From Photobacterium profundum SS9 (GTDB taxonomy: Bacteria; Pseudomonadota; Gammaproteobacteria; Enterobacterales; Vibrionaceae), in assembly GCF_000196255.1 (NCBI RefSeq), contig NC_006371.1, forward strand, positions 1,665,447 through 1,729,446: a DNA stretch of 64,000 nucleotides. Reading direction: 5' to 3'. Shown in pieces: positions 1 to 9,588 of this stretch (position 1 is the stretch's first letter; every line of letters begins with the position of its first letter). The notes beneath the pieces were generated by a model. The model worked only from the letters and a program-made list of their open reading frames with translations, did not search any database and was not told the origin of the DNA. A program made the translations under genes and the position numbers.

Positions 1-3
1 TCT

Positions 4-1417
4 ATGTCTAACTTCCTTACTGAAGATTTCTTATTACCGACTGATATAGCGAAAGAGCTATATCATTCAGTAGCATCAAAACAACCAATATTGATTATCA
101 CTGTCATTACCCTCAACGCAGATAGCTGAAGACCATAGGTTCACCAATCTTACAGATGTCGGGCTGAAAGGTGATCACTACAAATGGAGAGCGATGCGTA
201 CGAATGGCGTCAATGAAAGATTTTGTACCGGAAATGCTTCAGATAAAGATAAGTTCACAGAATGGGCAAAAACAGTGAGTCAGACCATAGGTAACCCACT
301 GTTTCACTGGACACATCTAGAGCTAAGGCGTCCTTTTGGTATCACCGACAGAGTATTAAGTCTTGAGACCGCCGACAGTATTTGGAATGAATGCAATGCC
401 ATGCTTGAGACGCCTGAATATTCAGCACAAAGCCTTATGAAAAAAATGAATGTGCGCATGATCGGTACAACAGATGATCCTATTGATGATTTATCTGCTC
501 ACAAATCGATAGCTGGAAACAAAGACTTTAACGTTAAAGTATTGCCTAGTTGGAGACCGGACCGTTCATTTAATATCAATGCTTCTGACTATGCTCACTA
601 TCTTGAGCAACTGGGTGACGCGGCTGACGTTTATATCATTAAATATAACCAGCTTTGTGATGCTTTAATAAATCGGTTGGATCATTTTCAGTCTCATGGA
701 TGCTGTATTTCTGATCATGCGCTCGATACTGTCGAATATGAAGAATCAACAGAGGGGGAACTGGACGCCATTTTGGCGCTTCGATTACAAGGTAAAACTG
801 TTTCGATGAAACAAGCTGCTCAGTTTAAGACAGCAGTACTTATCCTTCTAGGAAAAGAATATGCGCGCAGAGGGTGGGTCCAACAGTACCATATTGGTGC
901 TTTAAGAAATAATAACCAACGTATGCTGTCAATATTAGGCCCTGATACAGGATTTGATTCAATCAATGATGGCTTGATTGCGGCTCCGTTAGCCAAGCTA
1001 CTCAACGCGCTCGATGCCACTGACTCACTACCGAAAACGATCCTTTATTGCCTTAATCCGAGAGACAACGAAGTTATTGCAACCATGTGCGGTAATTTTC
1101 AAGGCGGTGGAATTGCAGGGAAAATCCAATTTGGCTCCGGCTGGTGGTTCAACGATCAGAAAGACGGAATGGTGAGACAAATGGAACAATTATCTCAACT
1201 GGGGTTACTAAGTCGTTTTGTCGGTATGTTAACCGATAGCCGTAGCTTCCTTTCTTACACTCGTCACGAATATTTCCGCAGGTTACTGTGCCGCCTTTTA
1301 GGTCAATGGGTCGCAGATGGTGAAGTACCACATGATATGACTCTACTTTCAAAAATGGTCGAGGATATATGTTTTAACAATGCGAACAATTATTTTAATT
1401 TAGGCTTGGAGAAGTAA
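4..1417 (+). pseudogene. uxaC: Uronate isomerase, broken by two frameshifts
   Basis: Uronate isomerase converts glucuronate or galacturonate to fructuronate or tagaturonate in the cytoplasm. Reading starts at ATG 4 (MSNFLTEDFLLPTDIAKELY) in frame 1. The segment encoding DYHCH (93-107) is in frame 3, and from about 107 to the stop at 1417 the protein is in frame 2 ([10 protein letters not shown], then [14 protein letters not shown]). Two single-base deletions, near 88-92 and 106-109, explain this. The HxH metal-binding motif of the amidohydrolase fold sits in the out-of-frame segment. A 407-residue open piece from 194 keeps most of the family length of about 470. The stop overlaps the uxaB start by one base, as in an operon. 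Either a true pseudogene or two sequencing indels. Confidence 0.85.
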
Positions 1418-2874
1418 TGAAAACGCTTAATCGTAAGCAGTTTGATCTGCCAAAATATACAACCCGAGCACTACAATTCGGAGAAGGTAACTTCTTAAGA
1501 GGTTTTCTTGATTGGCAAATTGAAAAACTAAACCGTACGACTAATCTTGACATGGGGATCGCTGTTGTTCGTCCAATTGATAGCGACTTTCCTGCATTGC
1601 TTAATGCACAAGACTGTTTATATACCAATATTATTCGTGGTCTTGATGAGAACAATCAGCCCGTTGAAGAGACGACCATTATCTCATCTATTAATACCGA
1701 AATCCCGTTGTATCAAGACTATGACGCTTTTCTAGCGTTAGCGGAAGATGCCAATATTAAGTTTATTTTTTCCAACACAACCGAAGCTGGCATTGAATTC
1801 AATGCCAAAGATAGTTTTTCTGATAGTCCACCAAGTACTTTTCCTGCCAAGTTGACCCAATGGTTAGCGCGACGCTATTTAGTACTTGAGAACAACAATT
1901 TAGAAGGACTTTATATCATTCCTTGTGAACTGATTGATTATAATGGCGAAAAACTAAAACAGGTGATTCTTCAATATATCGATTTATGGAGGTTAGATGA
2001 ATCTTTCCGAGTATGGGTGGAACAGAAAATAACATTCTGTTCAACATTGGTGGATCGTATTGTTACTGGACACCCAAGAGAAGAATTACCCTCCCTGGAA
2101 GAAAAAGTCGGCTATCACGACCAATTTATGGTAACAGCAGAATATTTTTATCTTTTTGTAATACAAGGGCCCAAAGATCTCATTAAAGATCTTAAGCTGG
2201 AAGGTCAAAACCTAAATATTAAAATCGTTGAAGACATCAAGCCCTATAAAGAGCGCAAAGTCGCCATCTTAAACGGCGCACATACCGCAATGGTTCCTGT
2301 TGCATATATGAGTGGTCTAAATACCGTTGGCGAAGCTATGAATTGTCGATTAATTTCTCAGTTCGTTGAAAACCTTATTGATGAAGAGATCATTCCAGTT
2401 CTATCTTTACCAAAAGACGAGCTAAGTCAATTTGCCCACGATGTAATAAAAAGGTTTAAAAATCCTTATATTAAACACCAGTTAACATCCATCTCACTAA
2501 ACAGCATGGCAAAGTGGAAAACTCGTATTCTTCCTCAGTTAATTGCTAATACTGAAATCACTGGCTCAGCTCCAAAGCTTATGTCACTTGCCTTTGCAGC
2601 TCAAATCCTTTTTTATCGAGGAATTAGAAATGACCAGGCTATCCCCCTCAATGATCAAGAAAATTGGCTTCTCTTTTTCAAACAGAGCTGGAGTGACGTT
2701 GATAACGGTAAGCTATCTCTAAACGAATTGGTTGAAAAAATTTGTGCGAACGAAAACCATTGGGAATTTAACTTAAATGCACTCCCACTCTTCACTGAAC
2801 AAGTAACAGGCTTTCTTCAGGAAATGTTACATGAAGGCGTAGCGAGTGTACTAAGTAAGGAACTCGGTGCCTGA
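1417..2874 (+). CDS. uxaB: Tagaturonate reductase (altronate oxidoreductase)
   Basis: NADH-dependent enzyme reducing D-tagaturonate to D-altronate in galacturonate breakdown. The 485-residue length fits the family. The N-terminal nucleotide-binding signature of the mannitol dehydrogenase family (QFGEGNFLRGF, residues 20-30) and a KVAILNGAHTAM segment near residue 280 are visible. The ATG shares its A with the uxaC stop and the gene ends one base before the uxaA ATG, so uxaC-uxaB-uxaA is a tight operon with translational coupling. The gene is intact, so loss of UxaC would leave it without substrate unless another isomerase exists. Confidence 0.92.
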   Translation: MKTLNRKQFDLPKYTTRALQFGEGNFLRGFLDWQIEKLNRTTNLDMGIAVVRPIDSDFPALLNAQDCLYTNIIRGLDENNQPVEETTIISSINTEIPLYQDYDAFLALAEDANIKFIFSNTTEAGIEFNAKDSFSDSPPSTFPAKLTQWLARRYLVLENNNLEGLYIIPCELIDYNGEKLKQVILQYIDLWRLDESFRVWVEQKITFCSTLVDRIVTGHPREELPSLEEKVGYHDQFMVTAEYFYLFVIQGPKDLIKDLKLEGQNLNIKIVEDIKPYKERKVAILNGAHTAMVPVAYMSGLNTVGEAMNCRLISQFVENLIDEEIIPVLSLPKDELSQFAHDVIKRFKNPYIKHQLTSISLNSMAKWKTRILPQLIANTEITGSAPKLMSLAFAAQILFYRGIRNDQAIPLNDQENWLLFFKQSWSDVDNGKLSLNELVEKICANENHWEFNLNALPLFTEQVTGFLQEMLHEGVASVLSKELGA

Positions 2875-2875
2875 C

Positions 2876-4366
2876 ATGAAAGCATGGATTAAGGTAAACA
2901 AGAAAGACAATGTTATTGTTGCATTGAAACGTCTGCATAGTAACACCAACATAGTAATATCAGGACGTAAAATATCGTTAAAACAAGAGGTTGAAAAAGG
3001 GCACAAGATTGCTGTATCCGATATTAAGCAAGGACAAATGCTCATCAAATATGGTGAGTATTTTGGCCATGCAACAAAAAATATTGATGCAGGAGAATGG
3101 GTTCATAGCCACAACGTCAAAACTAACTTACATAATAAAAACAATTATCAGTACACCCCCGTCTCCGCTGCCGTATTGAACCGTTCTTTAGATAGAAACG
3201 TTCAAATTTATAGACGCGCCAATGGTGATGTAGGGGTTAGAAATGAGCTTTGGATCATACCGACAGTAGGATGTGTAAACGGTATCGCTCAGATGATAGT
3301 TAAAGCCTTTATGGCGCAATATGATACTTCGATTATTGACGGAGTACACATATTTACACATCAATTTGGCTGTTCTCAATTGGGGGATGATCATATAAAA
3401 ACCAAGCAACTGCTTCAGAATATGGTCACACATCCCAATGCTGGTGGCGTGTTGGTCCTCGGATTGGGCTGTGAAAACAATCAGATAACACCTTTTAAAC
3501 AAGGGCTTAAAGGTATAGACGAATCTAGGATTCAATTCATGGTGGCCCAACATCATAACGATGAAATTCAGGCAGGGGTCGACCATCTAGCCTCTATATT
3601 GGAAAGTATGAGCGGCGATAAAAGAGTAGAAGGTAAACTATCGGAACTCCGCTTCGGACTAGAATGCGGAGGAAGTGATGGTTTATCTGGAATTACTGCT
3701 AATCCACTTCTAGGCGCCTTTTCTGATACCGTTATTGCCAATGAAGGCACCACCGTACTGACAGAAGTTCCCGAAATGTTTGGCGCAGAATCATTACTGA
3801 TGAATCGCGCTAAAAATAAAGAAGTTTTCAGCAAAATCGTAGACATGATTAACGTCTTTAAAGATTACTATCTTCAGCACAATCTTCCCATTTATGAAAA
3901 TCCATCACCGGGAAATAAAGCAGGTGGGATTTCGACACTCGAGGATAAATCTCTCGGTTGTACTCAAAAGGCAGGAACCAGTCAGATCATTGATATTCTT
4001 GAATATACACAAAAAATATCCAAATCGGGCCTTAACTTATTAAGTGCACCAGGTAATGATGCGATAGCAACCAGTGCATTAGCCGCATCTGGCTGCCAGC
4101 TAGTATTATTTTCTACTGGTAGAGGAACACCCTACGGCGGTTTTGTACCCACAGTAAAAATTGCAACAAATACTGATTTGGCAAAGCGAAAGCCACATTG
4201 GATCGACTTCAATGCTGGTGTGTTAATTAGCGAAGATATTGACATGGGAAGTTTGTTAAACCTATTTTTAGACAAAGTAGCTACCATCGCCAGTGGAGAG
4301 CTCACCAAGAACGAAGTAAATGATATACGCGAGCTAGCAATTTGGAAGAACGGTGTCACTTTATAG
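2876..4366 (+). CDS. uxaA: Altronate dehydratase
   Basis: Iron-dependent dehydratase converting D-altronate to 2-keto-3-deoxygluconate. About 496 residues. The N-terminal 75 residues form a small SAF-type domain. The large C-terminal part carries family motifs such as GCVNGIAQM, HQFGCSQLGDDH, LGLGCENNQ and LECGGSDGLSGITANPLLG. I place the start at ATG 2876 (MKAWIKVNK), directly after the uxaB stop, rather than at the in-frame GTG 2867. Last gene of the hexuronate operon. Confidence 0.92.
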   Translation: MKAWIKVNKKDNVIVALKRLHSNTNIVISGRKISLKQEVEKGHKIAVSDIKQGQMLIKYGEYFGHATKNIDAGEWVHSHNVKTNLHNKNNYQYTPVSAAVLNRSLDRNVQIYRRANGDVGVRNELWIIPTVGCVNGIAQMIVKAFMAQYDTSIIDGVHIFTHQFGCSQLGDDHIKTKQLLQNMVTHPNAGGVLVLGLGCENNQITPFKQGLKGIDESRIQFMVAQHHNDEIQAGVDHLASILESMSGDKRVEGKLSELRFGLECGGSDGLSGITANPLLGAFSDTVIANEGTTVLTEVPEMFGAESLLMNRAKNKEVFSKIVDMINVFKDYYLQHNLPIYENPSPGNKAGGISTLEDKSLGCTQKAGTSQIIDILEYTQKISKSGLNLLSAPGNDAIATSALAASGCQLVLFSTGRGTPYGGFVPTVKIATNTDLAKRKPHWIDFNAGVLISEDIDMGSLLNLFLDKVATIASGELTKNEVNDIRELAIWKNGVTL

Positions 4367-4538
4367 ACGCATAACATTAGCTTCTATATTAGTTCCCATC
4401 TTACAAATGATTGAGTTTTCGCCTTAATTTAGGTGCTAATAGAAAAGTTCATATTCATATAAAACAGATTGCTGTTATAGACGAGTGTATAGCGGTACTG
4501 AGGGATGATAAAGCTGAGAAAGATACTATATAAAGTGG

Positions 4539-4640
4539 TCAAGTAAAATTGGCCACGACTTTAGAGTTTAACCAGAACCTGCGTTTTAATTCGTTAGGTG
4601 CCAAGTCACTATTATCCCAGTAATGATCACTCGTATTACC
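4539..4640 (-). pseudogene. Transposase C-terminal remnant
   Basis: In the 417-bp gap after uxaA the minus strand encodes DHYWDNSDLAPNELKRRFWL followed by NSKVVANFT and a TGA stop at 4539. It has the look of a transposase C-terminus, but it is short, has no start, and I cannot name the family with confidence. The rest of 4367-4783 shows no gene. Confidence 0.35.
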
Positions 4641-4783
4641 TTAATTAAACCTTAAAACTCTTTATTAATAGCAATGGTATGTTGTATTTTGAAGAAGCCA
4701 AATAAAAGTGTTGATCAAATAACACAAAATCAACGTTATCAACGCAGCCGCAAACAATAACGACTAACGGTTTAGGATAAACA

Positions 4784-5572
4784 ATGTTTTCAGAATACAA
4801 ATCTACGAAAAAAGCAGGACCAAAGCCCGCTCAAAAAGTTGAACAAGTATATGAATATGCGGTTTGGTGGTTAAACCAGCGTGGTTATTCGGTATCAAAA
4901 CTAAAAGAAAAACTCACCCGAAAGACAGATAATCCTGAATGGATCGCTAGTGTTATAGAAAAATTATTAGACCAAGGTTATTTATCAGACCAAAGATTTG
5001 CAGAGACATTTGTGCAGTCACGCTGTCGACTTTACGGCCCTAAAGTCTTAACTCAAAAACTAAAATTACAGGGTGTGGGTACTACAGATATAGAACATGC
5101 ACTCTGTACTATTAATGACTCAGATACTGATGAGTTAATTTCTCGGGTTATTGCTAAGTATTCGGGTAAAAAAAGTATTCGAGACATTACCATGCGACTC
5201 AAAAGCGAAGGAATCGATGATACCCGTATTCAATCTGTATTAAGTTCAAACATCGACACTGAGCATGAATCTCAGCTAGCAACGCGTATCATTAATAAAC
5301 ACGCAAAAAAAATGGGACGCAGCGGGTTGTTGCAAAAGCTTCGAAGTGAAGGGATAAGCCAAGACACCATTGACGAACTCTTCAGCGAAGAATCAAAAGA
5401 TGACGTTATAGAAGATGATCAACACAAAGCATTAGAACAATTAAATAAGAAATATAAAACGAGTCTGACCGATTTTGCAGAGAAAAAGAAGGCAACAGCC
5501 TTTCTTGTCCGTAAAGGTTTTAGCTTTTCTGAAGCCAACTATGCAATCGAACATCATTTAGAAGACCTTTAA
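4784..5572 (+). CDS. recX: RecX-family protein, extended
   Basis: RecX proteins bind RecA filaments and limit recombinase activity. The protein has repeated three-helix RecX motifs, for example YAVWWLNQRGYSVSKLKEKL (residues 26-45) with EKLLDQGYLSDQRFAETFV, then two further degenerate repeats (SIRDITMRLKSEGIDDTRI and GRSGLLQKLRSEGISQDTI). At 262 residues it is much longer than E. coli RecX (166) and resembles multi-repeat RecX forms. No recA is adjacent, so a second RecX-like paralogue is possible. The start follows AGGATAA at a short distance. Confidence 0.75.
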   Translation: MFSEYKSTKKAGPKPAQKVEQVYEYAVWWLNQRGYSVSKLKEKLTRKTDNPEWIASVIEKLLDQGYLSDQRFAETFVQSRCRLYGPKVLTQKLKLQGVGTTDIEHALCTINDSDTDELISRVIAKYSGKKSIRDITMRLKSEGIDDTRIQSVLSSNIDTEHESQLATRIINKHAKKMGRSGLLQKLRSEGISQDTIDELFSEESKDDVIEDDQHKALEQLNKKYKTSLTDFAEKKKATAFLVRKGFSFSEANYAIEHHLEDL

Positions 5573-5728
5573 ACACAAGATAAGACGCAATCAATGTACA
5601 TTTTTCATCCGTATCGCTATAAAAATACCGATTAATATCTATATTAGATTCAATCGGTTATATATTCACCAGTTAGAAAAATAGCGCTTTACATCGTGTT
5701 CGGTATTCATTATTATTCTTCGCACTCA

Positions 5729-5819
5729 GGAGAGATGGCTGAGTGGTCGAAAGCACCGGTCTTGAAAACCGGCAAGGGTTTATAGCCCTTCTAGGGTTCA
5801 AATCCCTATCTCTCCGCCA
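5729..5819 (+). tRNA. tRNA-Ser (UGA)
   Basis: Class II tRNA with the acceptor stem GGAGAGA/TCTCTCC, anticodon TGA in CTTGAAA, a long variable arm and encoded CCA. Identical in sequence to the minus-strand tRNA at 62178-62268. Confidence 0.95.
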
Positions 5820-5864
5820 TATTGGTATTTAGGCGCAAGCGTGAATACAAACAGAATAAATTGT

Positions 5865-5940
<76 letters not shown>

Positions 5941-5948
5941 CTTATTTT

Positions 5949-6023
<75 letters not shown>

Positions 6024-6057
6024 ATTCTTTTTGTTGCCTTAACGCTACAAAATATTG

Positions 6058-6085
6058 AAAAAAAACACTTTACTGTGTTTTTTTT
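6058..6085 (+). terminator. Rho-independent terminator of the tRNA cluster
   Basis: An 11-bp stem of eight A plus CAC pairs with GTG plus eight T around the loop TTTACT, giving a terminal U-tract. Confidence 0.75.
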
Positions 6086-6242
6086 CGTATCTGACGTTTG
6101 ATAAATATTTTACTCGTGTAATCAAAATGTCGACGGTGCCCAAGTGGTGGCTTGAATGGTGTCCATGATGATAAATCACGGTGAACTTCGAAAGCTCACC
6201 TGATTTCAATATCATTCTCAGCCTAATATTAGCTTTCCTAAT

Positions 6243-6446
6243 TCAACTTTCGATGTTTCGTTCGAACAACTCCCCGACCTCGACGTTTAGGTACTCACAT
6301 AATTTATCTATGACCTCTAATTCAACTCGAGTGGCCGTTTCATTATAAAGCCTAGTTACCGTCCCTCTATTTACCCCTGTATCTCTAGCTACATCTGAAA
6401 TTTTAAGTCTTTTTTCACCCATAATTCTAGACAAATGGCACTTCAA
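6243..6446 (-). CDS. Small XRE/Cro-type repressor
   Basis: A 67-residue DNA-binding protein consisting almost only of a helix-turn-helix (ISDVARDTGVNRGTVTRLYN, residues 17-36) followed by LEVIDKLCEYLNVEVGELFE, typical of YozG/HTH_26-type regulators. Divergent from the excisionase-like gene at 6583, an arrangement like the switch of a prophage or island. It lies just past a tRNA cluster. Target unknown. Confidence 0.75.
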   Translation of the reverse strand: MKCHLSRIMGEKRLKISDVARDTGVNRGTVTRLYNETATRVELEVIDKLCEYLNVEVGELFERNIES

Positions 6447-6582
6447 TATAATCTCCCGCTGATAAAAATGTTCTCCTAAAGATTAAAAGTGGTTGTAAAA
6501 GGTCACTTATGTGATACATTTTAATCTACAGAAGGTCATTAAGCTCTTTTAAAAGTAAATAACATTCATAGGAGATTATACG

Positions 6583-6801
6583 ATGGATAATACCTACCTG
6601 ACAACCGCAGAACTTTCCGAGCGGATCAAATACGATGCGCGTGTGATTCGAGAGCAGCTAAAGGATTCAGTCTTGTTTGAAGGTATACATTACATTCGTC
6701 CATTTGGGGGAAGAAAAATTCTGTTTATTTGGGAACGAGTTGAAGAAGAAATGCTGGTGGGAATCTCTACGCAGTCCTTGTTAACAGGTCTATACCCGTG
6801 A
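6583..6801 (+). CDS. Excisionase-like small protein, 3' end altered by IS630
   Basis: About 72 residues: TTAELSERIKYDARVIREQL followed by EGIHYIRPFGGRKILFIWER. This resembles the short winged-helix excisionase-like proteins of integrative elements; family assignment is from memory. A good ribosome site (AGGAG) lies upstream. The IS630 element begins at 6793 inside the codon after LLTGL and supplies the last residues and stop. Rejoining the flanks gives a stop at the same point, so the protein is hardly changed. No integrase remains nearby. Confidence 0.55.
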   Translation: MDNTYLTTAELSERIKYDARVIREQLKDSVLFEGIHYIRPFGGRKILFIWERVEEEMLVGISTQSLLTGLYP

Positions 6802-7899
6802 TCATTGAAAATGCTTGAATTTTTGGGGCAAAGGATCATGATAGCCCGATGATAAAGATCACTCTCACCGAAAAAGAAAAGAGCAGCTTAGAATCACGGC
6901 ATAAAAAGTGCCGTGACAAGCGGGAGTGTGATCGTATCAAAGCCGTTTTACTATGTGACGAGGGCTGGTCATCGGCAATGATTGCTCAAGCATTGCGTAA
7001 GCATGAAGCAACGATTGTTCGCCAACTTAATGACTTCATCCAAAAGGAAAAACTAGCTCCTGAAAGCGGTGGCTCTGATGGATACTTAAATGCAGACGAA
7101 ACACAGCAATTGACCCAGCATCTCTGTGATGTGACTTATCTGCATACCCACCAAATAACGGCTTACATTAAAGAGACCTTCTCAGTTGAATACAGTATCT
7201 CTGGCTTAAACAAGTGGTTACACCAGCATGGCTTTAGTTATAAAAAACCTAAAGGTGTCCCTCATAAATTTGATGCCGGAAAACAGGCTGAGTTCATCGA
7301 GGATTATGAGGAGCTCAAAGCATCACTAAATGACGATGAACCCCTGTTATTCATGGATGCAGTACATCCAACGCAAGCTACCAAGATAACGGCTGGGTGG
7401 ATCAAAAAAGGCGTTGATAAGCCCATCGAAACAACGGGAAGCCGTACGCGACTGAATATAGTCGGTGCTATCCGCTTAGGGCACTTATCGGAAGCCATTG
7501 TCGACAAGTATAAGACAGTAAATGGTGAGTCGATTATTGCTTTTTTGAATCGAACGCGGGATTTCTATCGTGCAAGCGGTACTATTCATCTAGTGCTTGA
7601 TGGAGCTGGTTACCATCGTTCGTTTCAGGTTGTTGAAGAAGCGAAAAAACTCAACATCGAATTGCACTATCTTCCTCCTTACAGTCCAAATCTTAACCCG
7701 ATAGAGCGTCTCTGGAAGGTGATGAATAAGCATGCTCGAAATAGCCGATATTTTGCGACAGCAAAAGAATTTCGGGAGCGAATAGACCGATTTTTCACAG
7801 ACACGCTCCCAGAAATTGCTGACTCGTTAAGCAGTACGATCAATGACAACTTTCAAAAGTTGGAATCAGCGAAATCCGCATTTTGAAGTAGACTGGGTA
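6793..7899 (+). mobile_element. IS630-family insertion sequence (1107 bp)
   Basis: The ends are TACCC...GGGTA. Inside both termini the motif AAAATGC recurs at the same distance (TATACCC, ten bases, AAAATGC), giving an imperfect inverted repeat. Both sides carry TA (6791-6792 and 7900-7901), the duplication expected for IS630. Confidence 0.85.
6849..7886 (+). CDS. IS630-family transposase
   Basis: DDE transposase of 345 residues. An N-terminal helix-turn-helix (CDEGWSSAMIAQALRKHEAT) and a winged-helix segment (GLNKWLHQHGFSYKKPKGVP) precede the catalytic core: LLFMDAVHPTQ (first Asp), LVLDGAGYHRS (second Asp) and PPYSPNLNPIERLWK (Glu). Length and motifs are complete, so the element may be active. 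Confidence 0.92.
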   Translation: MIKITLTEKEKSSLESRHKKCRDKRECDRIKAVLLCDEGWSSAMIAQALRKHEATIVRQLNDFIQKEKLAPESGGSDGYLNADETQQLTQHLCDVTYLHTHQITAYIKETFSVEYSISGLNKWLHQHGFSYKKPKGVPHKFDAGKQAEFIEDYEELKASLNDDEPLLFMDAVHPTQATKITAGWIKKGVDKPIETTGSRTRLNIVGAIRLGHLSEAIVDKYKTVNGESIIAFLNRTRDFYRASGTIHLVLDGAGYHRSFQVVEEAKKLNIELHYLPPYSPNLNPIERLWKVMNKHARNSRYFATAKEFRERIDRFFTDTLPEIADSLSSTINDNFQKLESAKSAF

Positions 7900-7905
7900 T
7901 ATAGG

Positions 7906-9305
7906 CATAGGTATCTACACAGATTGAGCAAAAAACGAACTGGCTATTTGCCTCATCGCGTTTATCTCATCCATGGTGTAGGTATCTAGTACTTCACACA
8001 TTTGTAGGAAAACCCATAGTCCCGCAAGCAGTGATGGCTGAGTGACAGGCTTTGTTCGCTTAGTTAAACGACCACTCAGCTTAACCAAAAAACCTTTAAA
8101 TTCATTAGCTTCATCCGAGCTGTCCGAATAAAGCTTAAATGTCAACGTCGTTGCAACACTGGCTGTGATCAGACGCTTTAATATTGACTCCGCAGTAGTT
8201 TGCTGCCATTTTTCTAACTGATGACCATCTGACTTCAATAACTTAAACCAAGATTCAATATTCCAGCGATGGCAATACCACGTTGCAATCTCTGTTGCAT
8301 CAACATCCAACACGTTAGACAGCAGATACCATCTTGCTAGCTCTTTACCTTCATCATCCGTGACCAGGCTCATAACAAAGCGACAGGTGGGCGCCGCTGA
8401 CGCGAGCTTTTCTGATTTCCGGTGTAACTCAACAGTCGTTTCACCAACAAACAAATAGCCCTCTTTACCTCGAAGAGAAATAACACCTTTCAAGTCTGGG
8501 GAGATTGTTCGACTGATGATTTCAGCCGTTTTAAACTGACCTTCGTGACGGAACGTTGAGCCTTTTTTAGTTCGAGTTAGCCAGTGAACTGAGCCTAAAC
8601 GTCTTAAGTCTTTCGCTGAATCTGCTTCTCTATCAACAACATGCACCAGGGGCTTGTCTAAATCTAATTGTTCTTGCCAATGAATGCTGTCAAAGAGTGA
8701 ATCTAGGTGACTTTGCTTGGGTTGTAACTCTTGGCTTCGGCATTGATAAATACCGTTGCTTGTCAGTAAGTTAAGACCTGCTGGAGCAATGGGTGCGCCA
8801 GTATTTGCGTCTACCAATAAAGACGCTTGCAGTTCGTAGCCAACATCGAGAGCGTGTGACATCTTAGTTTTATCTAACTTACTATGATGTTTAGCGAAAT
8901 TGATATGGCACCAATCATGAGCCATTAATACATATCGACTTTGACTTTCTTTCACACCAGAACGAGCAAGACCCAGCATCGGGCCACTTAGCATAGGAAA
9001 AGTCACATCCTCATTATGATAAAAACGCCATGTTGCTTGTGTCGATGCCCATGATTGTGTGTGGTGGCGAAGAGATTTTACACCTGGTGCATTGCTAGAA
9101 TTAACTGTCATGTGTTCCATTATAAGGGTCTGATAACGCTTAGATAATCTTGATTCAAGGATACAGGGTAATTGATGTTGTTCAAAAAGAGTCATCGTCA
9201 ATACTAATGAAATGAAAGTTAACTCTCTTGATCGTTGATCCTTAGATCAGTTCCCTTCTCTTGGCCGATTGGTTAATTCGTAACCATTTTGTGTAGATAC
9301 CTATG
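7906..9305 (-). mobile_element. IS4-family element, copy 1 (1400 bp)
   Basis: Termini CATAGGTATCTACAC and GTGTAGATACCTATG are perfect inverted repeats. Copy 2 (52791-54190) has the same length and only a few substitutions: I noted differences matching 8497, 8667, 8973 and 9231. The flanks here are GTATATAGG and GTTATGGGA, which do not match, so the 9-bp duplication is missing. The left end lies six bases from the IS630 end. Probably formed by recombination or deletion rather than simple insertion. Confidence 0.9.
7915..9201 (-). CDS. IS4-family transposase (copy 1)
   Basis: A 428-residue DDE transposase related to the IS50/Tn5 branch of IS4. Motifs: VLMAHDWCHINF (first Asp region), HVVDREADSAKDLRRLG (second Asp) and the Y-x-x-R-W-x-I-E-x-x-F-K signature in TWYCHRWNIESWFKLLKS carrying the catalytic Glu. 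Compared with copy 2 it differs at two residues I noticed (Asp versus His in EQLDLDKP, Asp versus Tyr in SPDLKG). Confidence 0.92.
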   Translation of the reverse strand: MTMTLFEQHQLPCILESRLSKRYQTLIMEHMTVNSSNAPGVKSLRHHTQSWASTQATWRFYHNEDVTFPMLSGPMLGLARSGVKESQSRYVLMAHDWCHINFAKHHSKLDKTKMSHALDVGYELQASLLVDANTGAPIAPAGLNLLTSNGIYQCRSQELQPKQSHLDSLFDSIHWQEQLDLDKPLVHVVDREADSAKDLRRLGSVHWLTRTKKGSTFRHEGQFKTAEIISRTISPDLKGVISLRGKEGYLFVGETTVELHRKSEKLASAAPTCRFVMSLVTDDEGKELARWYLLSNVLDVDATEIATWYCHRWNIESWFKLLKSDGHQLEKWQQTTAESILKRLITASVATTLTFKLYSDSSDEANEFKGFLVKLSGRLTKRTKPVTQPSLLAGLWVFLQMCEVLDTYTMDEINAMRQIASSFFAQSV

Positions 9306-9588
9306 GTTATGGGACTTAGAAAATGGAATGGAATTAGCAAAAGCCAGTGCCGCAGGCTTAGCAGAAATGTTTTTACCTGCCTTATTAATGAAAGACGCTG
9401 ATATTATTTCAAGGTTTTCTGCTGGTGTTGTTTGCGTATCATCTATTCTCTTTTTCTCTGCCTCAATACCCTGCATTCTATCGACACGAATCCCTTTAAA
9501 TATTGGTCAACTTGTTATTGTTTGGTTTATTCGTACCTTCCTAAGCCTAATGCTCGCTATCCCTACAGCATTATTAATCTTTAGCTAA
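9306..9588 (+). pseudogene. yjiH: YjiH-family membrane protein, C-terminal fragment
   Basis: The last 93 or so residues of a YjiH-type (nucleoside-recognition/GATE) membrane protein: LWDLENGMELAKASAAGLAE, then hydrophobic segments FSAGVVCVSSILFFSASIPC and LVIVWFIRTFLSLMLAIPTA. Reading enters directly from the IS4 end. The N-terminal part is absent on the other side of the IS, so more than an insertion happened. No start or promoter of its own is evident. Confidence 0.7.

Noticed and set aside
3188..3586. 132-codon minus-strand open frame inside uxaA
   Set aside because: Antisense shadow of a well-conserved gene with clear family motifs on the plus strand.
6132..6205. Sequence resembling a degraded class II tRNA after the Ser-Thr-Gly cluster
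   Set aside because: GGTGCCCAAGTGGTGG and a GGTGA...TCACC hairpin are suggestive, but no acceptor stem or anticodon arm can be built.
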